The position numbers and the translations under genes are program-made. Of a stretch of 12,027 nucleotides of DNA, positions 7,113 through 12,027 are shown in pieces. The notes beneath the pieces are model-generated. The model was given only the letters and a program-made list of their open reading frames with translations. It did not search any database and was not told the DNA's origin. Location: positions 1-12,027 of the forward strand of contig JAITRD010000041.1 of the NCBI GenBank assembly GCA_031288575.1, read 5' to 3'. How positions within the stretch are numbered: position 1 is the stretch's first letter; every line of letters begins with the position of its first letter. The stretch comes from Treponema sp. GTDB lineage: Bacteria; Spirochaetota; Spirochaetia; Treponematales; Breznakiellaceae.

Positions 7113-8393
7113 TTATTTCCTGTACCGCCTTAGCAGGGTTTTAACGGTCGAAATAACCCGTTCTACCTGGGCGGGACTCATCCCCGGCCAAATGGGAAGG
7201 GAAATAACCCGGCGGAAACTTTTAAGGGATTCGGGAAAATCCTCCGCCTCCAGGTTATACCTTTCTTGATAGTAGGGCATAATATGCAGGGGGATAAAGT
7301 GCACCGAAACCCCGATTCCTTCCTCTTTGAGCTTTTCGATAAAACAGTCCCGGTTTATGGAAAGCCTTTCCAGATTAAGCCGGACCGGGTAAAGGTGCCG
7401 GGCATCCCCCGGGCCTGAAGGGGGGAGGGCGAGGCCTTCCTCGTCCCTAAAGGCCGCATCGTAGGAAGCGGCGATTTCTTCCCGCATCAAAAGCAGGGCC
7501 CGGGCCCGGGAGAGCTGTACCCGGCCCAGGGCTGCCAGAAGATCCGGCAGGTTGTATTTAAACCCCGGCTCGGCAACTTCATAATACCAGGAAGCTCCCC
7601 CGTCGGTATAACGGTTCCATATCGTCCGGTCTATTCCGTGGGAGCGCATAAGGGTGAGCCGCTTAATGAGGCCCCGGTCCCGGCTTACCACCATGCCCCC
7701 TTCCCCGGTGGTAAGGGTCTTGGTCGCATAAAAGGAAAACACCCCCGCGTCCCCTATGGCCCCCGCCCAGGAACCGCCGGGCAAAGGGGAAGGGAAGGAA
7801 TGGGCCGCGTCTTCTATCACCCTCAGGCCGTAACGGGCGGCGATGGCCATAATATGCTCCATGGCGCAGGGAAGTCCCCCGTAATGGACGGGGATAATCG
7901 CTTTAGCCTTTCCCCGGGGGCCGAAACCGGCTTCCTCTTTTTCCGGATTATCCCGAGCCCGCCCGCCGGAATAAGCGGGAAGCCCCCGGGAAAGCCGTTC
8001 CAGGGTATATTCCAAAGCCCGGGGATCTATATGGAAGGTATCGGGGACAACATCCACAAAGACCGGTTCCGCGCCCAGATAGCGGACTACCCCGGCGGTG
8101 GAAGTAAAGGTATACGAAGGGGTCAGGACCAAATCTCCCGGGCCTATCCCGCAGGCTTCCAGGGCCAGATGGAGGCCGCTGGTGGCGGAATTCACCGCCA
8201 GGGCCTCCAGGGGCGCCCCGTTTTTTTCTTCCCCCCGCAAAAAGGCGGCAAATTCCCCCTCGAAGGCCAGGGTTTCCCTGCCGGTGGTAAGCCACCCGGA
8301 ACGGAGCACCCGAAGCACCGCCTCCTCCTCTTCCACGCCGATGAAAGGCCGGGCAAAGGGAACCGTTTCCGGGGTATCCCGCGGGGCTGTCAC
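7113..8393 (-). CDS. DegT/DnrJ/EryC1-family PLP-dependent sugar aminotransferase
   Basis: A 426-residue enzyme expected to transfer an amino group, usually from glutamate, to a nucleotide-linked keto-sugar in the cytosol. Family marks: RSGWLTTG (31-38), NSATSGLHLAL (68-78), YTFTSTA (94-100), EDAAHS (194-199) with D195 contacting the PLP ring nitrogen, and FYATKTLTTGEGGM (221-234) with K225 as the PLP-binding lysine; then HGIDR and KYNLPDLLAALGRVQL. Residues about 136-163 are a Gly/Arg-rich insertion that makes it 40 or so residues longer than usual. The GTG start (8393-8391) overlaps the dehydratase stop as GTGA. Following a 4,6-dehydratase, it most likely makes a UDP-4-amino-4,6-dideoxy-sugar (as in the PglF-PglE route), but the family also includes other specificities. 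Confidence 0.93.
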   Translation of the reverse strand: MTAPRDTPETVPFARPFIGVEEEEAVLRVLRSGWLTTGRETLAFEGEFAAFLRGEEKNGAPLEALAVNSATSGLHLALEACGIGPGDLVLTPSYTFTSTAGVVRYLGAEPVFVDVVPDTFHIDPRALEYTLERLSRGLPAYSGGRARDNPEKEEAGFGPRGKAKAIIPVHYGGLPCAMEHIMAIAARYGLRVIEDAAHSFPSPLPGGSWAGAIGDAGVFSFYATKTLTTGEGGMVVSRDRGLIKRLTLMRSHGIDRTIWNRYTDGGASWYYEVAEPGFKYNLPDLLAALGRVQLSRARALLLMREEIAASYDAAFRDEEGLALPPSGPGDARHLYPVRLNLERLSINRDCFIEKLKEEGIGVSVHFIPLHIMPYYQERYNLEAEDFPESLKSFRRVISLPIWPGMSPAQVERVISTVKTLLRRYRK

Positions 8394-9898
8394 AAAAGAA
8401 GGCCCTCCGCCACCGCTTCCGGGACGGAACTGCCAAAGCTTGGAACCGTCTTTTCAAGCAGTTCCAGCAAAAGCTCCCGGTTCCGGTAAATTCCGGGCTT
8501 TTCCGGATCAAAACGGCAAATCGGCCTGAGTTTTTCCATAAGGCCCCTTAGGTCAATGTCCCGGGGCCGGCGCCGCTTTACCCGGAGGATCCGTTTAAAA
8601 TCCGTATCCTCCGGTTCCTCATCTTCCCACCAGAGCCATTCATCCAGGCGCTCCCCGGGGCGAAGCCCGGTATATTCAACCTTGATATCCCGTTCCGGCT
8701 CAAAACCGTAAAACCGGATCATCTGTTCCGCCAGGTCCCGGATCCTGACGGATTCGCCCATATCCAAAAGGTAGAGGCTCCCGTTTTCCCCAACCCCGCC
8801 CGCCTGCAATACCAGGGAACAGGCTTCGGGAATGGTCATAAACCAGCGCCGCATATCCGGATGGGTTACCGTTACGGGTCCCCCCTTTTCAATCTGCCTT
8901 TGAAAAAGGGGCATAATGGAACCCCGGGAGCCCAGGACGTTGCCGAAGCGGACCGCCATGAAATTAAGCCCCTCCCCGGAGCAGACCCGTTCCGCTTCCT
9001 CCAGTACCAGGCTTTCGCAGAGGTATTTGGAAACTCCGTAGACCGATACGGGCTTCACGGCCTTATCGGTGGTGATATGCACAAAACGTTTTACCCCGTA
9101 TTTACGGGCCCCGTGGATCAGGTTGTCGGTGCCGAAAAGGTTGTTTTCAATAGCCGCCACGGGGTTTTCTTCCATCATGGGGACATGCTTATATGCGGCG
9201 GTATGGAAAACCACATCCGCCCTGAGCCGTCCCATGATATAGTCCATATAGGCCCGGTCCTTGAGATCCCCGATAACGGGTACCAGGACCGCCTTTTCCC
9301 CGACCCCTTCTTCCTGGAGGAGCCTGAGTTCCCGGTCAATTTGATAGATGGAATTTTCCCCGTGGCCGAAAAGATACAGCCGGGAGGCCCCCCCGGAGAG
9401 GAGCTGGCGGCAGAGTTCGCTCCCGATAGAGCCCCCCGCGCCGGTTACCAAAACCCGTTTCCCCCTGAGGTAACCCAGGCTTTGTTTCAGGTTAACCCTT
9501 ACCGGGGTGCGGCCCAGAAGGTCCTGGGGATCGATGGAACGGGTCTGGATAAGGTGGGCGTCCCCCTCTAAAATTTGGGAGATTCCCGGCAAGATCCGGA
9601 TCCGGGCAAAACCGGCCTTTTTGAGGATCCGGTATATTTCTTTCAGGTATTCCCGGCTCGCGCCGGGGATGGCGATAATGGCTTCATCGGCGGGATTCAT
9701 CCGCAGGAGTTCCGCCACGTCCCGGACAGGCCCCAGGACGGGGATGCCGTCGATCCGCCGGCCTATTTTGGCGGGGTCGTCGTCTAAAAAAGCAACCACT
9801 TCCCCGAAGATGGCCTTCCTTTTAAGTTCCTGCGCCAGGGTTTGGCCGGCAAAACCGGCTCCGATAATATACAAACGTCCCGAATTTACTGTGGCCAT
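8390..9898 (-). CDS. CapD/FlaA1-type UDP-N-acetylglucosamine 4,6-dehydratase-like protein, soluble form
   Basis: A 502-residue protein with two Rossmann folds. The first (about 8-110, GRLYIIGAGFAG) is the regulatory-like N-terminal domain of the WbpM/PglF group; the second starts VLVTGAGGSIGSEL (149-162) and is the catalytic short-chain dehydrogenase. FHTAAYKHVPMMEENP (231-246), TTDKAVKP (276-283), YGVSK (287-291), RFGNVLGSRGS (317-327) and GLRPGERLDE (411-420) follow the family. It would turn UDP-GlcNAc into the 4-keto-6-deoxy intermediate for an amino-deoxy-sugar. The four transmembrane helices that usually precede the first domain are absent. Tyr287 stands where the large WbpM-type enzymes usually have Met. 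ATG at 9898-9896, 39 nt after the NusG-like gene, with no strong Shine-Dalgarno. Confidence 0.88.
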   Translation of the reverse strand: MATVNSGRLYIIGAGFAGQTLAQELKRKAIFGEVVAFLDDDPAKIGRRIDGIPVLGPVRDVAELLRMNPADEAIIAIPGASREYLKEIYRILKKAGFARIRILPGISQILEGDAHLIQTRSIDPQDLLGRTPVRVNLKQSLGYLRGKRVLVTGAGGSIGSELCRQLLSGGASRLYLFGHGENSIYQIDRELRLLQEEGVGEKAVLVPVIGDLKDRAYMDYIMGRLRADVVFHTAAYKHVPMMEENPVAAIENNLFGTDNLIHGARKYGVKRFVHITTDKAVKPVSVYGVSKYLCESLVLEEAERVCSGEGLNFMAVRFGNVLGSRGSIMPLFQRQIEKGGPVTVTHPDMRRWFMTIPEACSLVLQAGGVGENGSLYLLDMGESVRIRDLAEQMIRFYGFEPERDIKVEYTGLRPGERLDEWLWWEDEEPEDTDFKRILRVKRRRPRDIDLRGLMEKLRPICRFDPEKPGIYRNRELLLELLEKTVPSFGSSVPEAVAEGLLL

Positions 9899-9937
9899 AA
9901 TATATGGGATAAACGGTCTCTCAAGCCCGGCCCGCCG

Positions 9938-10471
9938 CTATTTTGGGAGCAGGGCGGTTCCTAATATTTCAATAGCTAAGTCTATAGAAAAGGAATCGTT
10001 GTAGAGATCCAGTTTGATCTTTGCCCTCCCTTTTCTTTTATCGACCTTTATTATCTTTCCCTCAAGTCCCATTAAGGGTCCTTCGATAACCACGATGCGG
10101 GAATTTTCATCAAAATAAACCATTGATTTTCCCGCGACAGGGCCGACCCTCTTGACAAAATGGAGCACGATTTCCAGGTCATCATTCCGCAGGGCGCAGA
10201 TATTCTGATTTGATTTGAGAAAACGGTAAAATCCGTCGGTTTTGCGGAAAAACCAATGGTACCTTTGAATATCGTCTTCCCTATCCAGTTCTATAAAAAC
10301 ATATCCTGGAAAAACAGGGGCGGTGGAATGAACGAGGGCCCCCTTTTGCCGGATGTCTATTTTCCGCTGGGGAAAATAGAGCGGCAGCGTAATCCGGGGA
10401 TAGAGGGCCCTAAAAAGCCGGATATACCTTTCCTCCCCCCGGGTTTTTACCTGGATCGCATAATAATTCAT
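9938..10471 (-). CDS. NusG-family transcription antiterminator paralogue (LoaP/RfaH-like)
   Basis: A 177-residue specialised NusG paralogue. The NGN domain spans about 1-105: MNYYAIQVKTRGEERY opens it, and PVFPGYVFIEL (52-62) is the family's central strand. A KOW motif follows (about 125-155, VVIEGPLMGLEGKIIKVDKRKGRAKIKLDL-type pattern). NusG paralogues such as LoaP, RfaH and UpxY bind paused RNA polymerase and let it read through long polysaccharide operons. Being the first gene of a block with sugar-nucleotide genes next is the expected position. I cannot tell LoaP from the other subfamilies without a tree. The ATG (10471-10469) has no Shine-Dalgarno and lies just downstream of AT-rich -10-like hexamers, so the mRNA may have a very short leader. 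The gene is too short and divergent from housekeeping NusG to be that. Confidence 0.88.
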   Translation of the reverse strand: MNYYAIQVKTRGEERYIRLFRALYPRITLPLYFPQRKIDIRQKGALVHSTAPVFPGYVFIELDREDDIQRYHWFFRKTDGFYRFLKSNQNICALRNDDLEIVLHFVKRVGPVAGKSMVYFDENSRIVVIEGPLMGLEGKIIKVDKRKGRAKIKLDLYNDSFSIDLAIEILGTALLPK

Positions 10472-10487
10472 AGCTTGAATATAATAT

Positions 10488-10507
10488 AATATACCGGAAT
10501 ATACCGG
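10488..10507. repeat. Two tandem copies of a 10-bp repeat
   Basis: AATATACCGG occurs twice head to tail (10488-10497 and 10498-10507), preceded by two further partial AATAT copies (10478-10487). The 10-bp period places the CCGG steps on one face of the helix, over the -10 elements of both divergent promoters. This could be a protein-binding site or simply slippage-prone DNA. Confidence 0.6.
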
Positions 10508-10576
10508 GCATTTTCCAAACTTTCCCGCCCGGTTAAAGACAGCCTACAGCCCGGTTCCTCTTATGCCGATAAAAAA

Positions 10577-10584
10577 GGGGAGGG
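10577..10584 (+). promoter_or_regulatory. Strong ribosome binding site of the exported-protein gene
   Basis: GGGGAGGG with its GGAGG core 5 nt before the ATG at 10589. It is by far the best Shine-Dalgarno in the window and settles the start of the downstream gene. Confidence 0.8.
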
Positions 10585-10588
10585 TTTT

Positions 10589-11098
10589 ATGTTTTTCAGG
10601 CGCCTATGGCTGTGTATGTCTTTGTTCCTCCTGGGAACCCTTCCCCTGTCCGCCATGATGGTTTCTTTTCTGGTGATTGAAACAGGCCTGGGGGAAGGGG
10701 AGGGGAGAAACGAATTTTCTACCCTCTGGGAAACAAGTTTAATGGATGTTTTTTTTGAGGAAGGGCATATCGTCAGCAACGCCCCCGTGATGCGGCTCCC
10801 GGAAAAACCGGAGGGAGAATTTCCCCCGGAGGCCCTGAAGGAACTCCAGGATGCCCGGAAAGGGGGGGCGGATTTTTTTGTCCTTGCCCTGATGGATTAT
10901 ACAGATTCCCCCGCCGCGGGAAGTAAAAGGCCTCCCCGGACCGTTTCGTTACGGCTTTTCAAAATTAACCCCTATCAGTTTCTTTTTGAACAGCTTTTTT
11001 CCGGAACGGTTTCGGCATCCGCAAAGGAGGATTTTTTAAATGCAAAAAAGGCTGTCCAAACTATTATTCCCTATATTCATGATGACAAGGATAGGTAG
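10589..11098 (+). CDS. Exported protein of unknown function
   Basis: I do not recognise this 169-residue protein. Residues 1-22 are a signal peptide: Arg4-Arg5, a hydrophobic core LWLCMSLFLLGTLPL, then LSA before Met23. There is no lipobox cysteine, so it is probably periplasmic or surface-associated rather than a lipoprotein. The mature part alternates short predicted strands and helices (VSFLVIETG, GGADFFVLALMDY, TVSLRLFKI, QLFSGTVSA), suggesting one small alpha/beta domain. The GADFFVLALMDY strand and the later amphipathic helix recall envelope proteins of the LpoB/CsgG kind, but that is only an impression. It is followed 3 nt later by the RlpA-like gene, so the two are probably an operon acting in the cell envelope. 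It contains a G7 run at 10862-10868. Confidence 0.8.
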   Translation: MFFRRLWLCMSLFLLGTLPLSAMMVSFLVIETGLGEGEGRNEFSTLWETSLMDVFFEEGHIVSNAPVMRLPEKPEGEFPPEALKELQDARKGGADFFVLALMDYTDSPAAGSKRPPRTVSLRLFKINPYQFLFEQLFSGTVSASAKEDFLNAKKAVQTIIPYIHDDKDR

Positions 11099-11101
11099 AC
11101 T

Positions 11102-12027
11102 ATGAAAAAAAAGTTTTTTTTAGGATGGGTCCTGACCGCCTTATTTGTTTTAGCCGGCGCTTCGTTTTGGGAAGGGGCGGCGGTGGTTAGCCTGAACGGG
11201 GAACTCCCCGAAGGGGGCTATTATGCGGCTACCAACTCCTTTCCCCGGGATTCCTCGGTGATTGTTACCAATTTGGAAACGGGGAAATCAATCCGGGTTA
11301 CCGTTGTTTCTTCTTTAACCAATCCCGGCCTTCTGACGGTTCTTTCCCGGGAAGCCGCGGCGGCAATTGGTTTGCAGGCCCAGTTTATCGGCAGGGTGCG
11401 GATGACCCAGCCGGCGGATCCCCTGACCTATTCCCAGTTTCCCGAGGAGACGAGGCCGGGCTCTGTAACCGGTGAGGATTCCCGGGCCATTGCGAGCGCC
11501 AATAACGCCCCGGGGACCATTCCCCCGGCTATTCCCCAGGAAATGTTCCCGTCCCCGGGATTATCCTACCCGGAGGAGAGGGGCCCCCGGCTTTTCCCCA
11601 CCCCCCCCGAACCGGAGAAAGCCCAGGGAGAGGGGGAGAATATTACCCCGACGCCGGAGTCTGTAACCGGTGAGGATTCCCGGGCCATTGCGAGCGCCAA
11701 TAACGCCCCGGGGACCATTCCCCCGGCTATTCCCCAGGAAACGTTCCCGTCCCCGGAATTATCCTACCCGGAGGAAAGGGGCCCCCGGCTTTTCCCCACC
11801 CCCTCCGAACCGGAGAAAGCCCAGGGGGAGAATATTACCCCGACCCCGGATCTCGCCTGGACCTATCAGGAAGGGGGAGAATTGTCTCCCAACATTCCCA
11901 CCGAGACCCTCCCGGTCTTTTCCGGGGAAAACCGGGAAAAGGACCTAATCCTTTCTGAAGAACCCGGGAAAATCGTCCAGGAAGAGGACAAGGCCTATGT
12001 ACAGGACGCGCCGGTACAGCCTATTCC
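11102..12027 (+). CDS. RlpA-like double-psi beta-barrel protein with repeated proline-rich tail, 3' end outside the window
   Basis: 308 codons are open from the ATG at 11102 to the right edge. Residues 1-20 are a signal peptide (MKKKFFLGWVLTALFVLAGA). Residues about 38-98 fit a double-psi beta-barrel: YYAATNSFPRDSSVIVTNLETGK, IRVTVVSS, LLTVLSREAAAAIGL. The RlpA residues used for glycan cleavage (the His of the AH..LP motif and the Asp of DRGP) are not seen, so it may bind rather than cut peptidoglycan. From about 110 the chain is rich in Pro, Glu, Ser and Thr, probably disordered, and contains two tandem units (121-186 and 187-250). A SPOR domain is often found C-terminal in such proteins and may lie beyond the edge. 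The start is 3 nt after the preceding stop with AGGATAGG upstream. Confidence 0.75.
   Translation, partial: MKKKFFLGWVLTALFVLAGASFWEGAAVVSLNGELPEGGYYAATNSFPRDSSVIVTNLETGKSIRVTVVSSLTNPGLLTVLSREAAAAIGLQAQFIGRVRMTQPADPLTYSQFPEETRPGSVTGEDSRAIASANNAPGTIPPAIPQEMFPSPGLSYPEERGPRLFPTPPEPEKAQGEGENITPTPESVTGEDSRAIASANNAPGTIPPAIPQETFPSPELSYPEERGPRLFPTPSEPEKAQGENITPTPDLAWTYQEGGELSPNIPTETLPVFSGENREKDLILSEEPGKIVQEEDKAYVQDAPVQPI
11462..11851 (+). repeat. In-frame tandem duplication, two units of 198 and 192 bp
   Basis: Unit 1 is 11462-11659 and unit 2 is 11660-11851. Both encode a segment starting SVTGEDSRAIASANNAPG and ending ITPTP plus an acidic residue. By eye they differ at about seven bases (giving Met/Thr, Gly/Glu, Pro/Ser and Glu/Asp changes) plus a 6-nt in-frame deletion in unit 2 (one Gly-Glu pair). 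The first 80 or so bases are identical. Such closeness points to a recent duplication. Confidence 0.92.

Larger units (their letters stand above)
10472..10588. promoter_or_regulatory. Divergent promoter region between the NusG-like gene and the exported-protein gene
   Basis: 117 bp between two divergent genes. An A/T island at 10475-10503 gives TATAAT twice on the plus strand (10480-10485 and 10485-10490) and TATATT four times on the minus strand, so overlapping divergent promoters are likely. No good -35 hexamer was found at 16-18 bp for either direction. The plus-strand leader would be about 90 nt. It holds CCGGGC (10504-10509) and two copies of GCCCGGTT (10527 and 10549), giving two alternative short stems. 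The minus-strand leader would be short or absent. Confidence 0.5.

Noticed and set aside
7638..8489. Long plus-strand open frame (283 codons) opposite the aminotransferase gene
   Set aside because: It lies antisense to a clearly conserved enzyme, is Gly/Pro/Arg-rich without domain motifs, and results from few stop codons in GC-rich DNA.
8861..9571. Plus-strand open frame (236 codons) opposite the dehydratase gene
   Set aside because: Antisense to a strongly conserved Rossmann protein, no recognisable motif, no ribosome site.
11462..11851. CRISPR array or mobile-element ends
   Set aside because: There are only two long, adjacent coding units with no spacers and no terminal inverted repeats or transposase.
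11472..11948. Two near-identical plus-strand open frames starting MRIPGPLRAP
   Set aside because: They are the tandem repeat read in another frame of the RlpA-like gene, and their likeness just reflects the DNA duplication.

Overview
The window suggests a spirochaete, most likely a Treponema-type host-associated bacterium. The reasons are the mix of genes (a specialised NusG paralogue heading a surface-polysaccharide operon, a short Omp85-type outer-membrane protein, an RlpA-like barrel protein with a proline-rich tail), the moderately high GC with many G/C runs, and the double-membrane gene content. No rRNA or housekeeping marker is present, so the assignment rests on general resemblance only.

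Layout. Positions 1-10471 hold one long minus-strand array, read right to left: NusG-family antiterminator paralogue (9938-10471), CapD/FlaA1-type nucleotide-sugar dehydratase (8390-9898), DegT-family sugar aminotransferase (7113-8393), then a three-subunit molybdenum hydroxylase of the xanthine dehydrogenase family in the order Mo subunit (4972-7110), 2Fe-2S subunit (4490-4975), FAD subunit (3667-4506). After a gap of about 210 bp come a winged-helix regulator (2891-3454), 3-dehydroquinate synthase AroB (1714-2889), an Omp85/TamA-like outer-membrane protein (123-1730) and the first 33 codons of a UDP-sugar dehydrogenase (1-101). Apart from the 210-bp gap, neighbours overlap by 4 or 17 nt or lie 1-39 nt apart, so there are probably two co-transcribed blocks, or one if transcription reads through the gap. 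To the right, a 117-bp divergent control region (10472-10588) separates this array from two plus-strand envelope genes: an unrecognised exported protein (10589-11098) and an RlpA-like protein that runs off the window end (11102 onward) and contains a recent tandem duplication of about 198 bp. No stretch over 300 bp lacks a gene, and I saw no tRNA, rRNA, CRISPR or insertion sequence.

How the genes may work together. The dehydratase and aminotransferase make a sensible pair for a UDP-4-amino-4,6-dideoxy-sugar, and the UDP-sugar dehydrogenase would add a uronic acid precursor; both feed a surface glycan. The NusG paralogue at the head of the block is the classic arrangement for operon-specific antitermination, and the winged-helix regulator resembles those found beside exopolysaccharide genes. 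The unexpected element is the molybdenum hydroxylase, translationally coupled inside the sugar genes. It keeps all eight Fe-S cysteines and the catalytic Glu but lacks the usual GGGFGGK motif and the arginine of the FRGFG motif, so it is probably not a purine-oxidising xanthine dehydrogenase. This is the most promising candidate for something undescribed.
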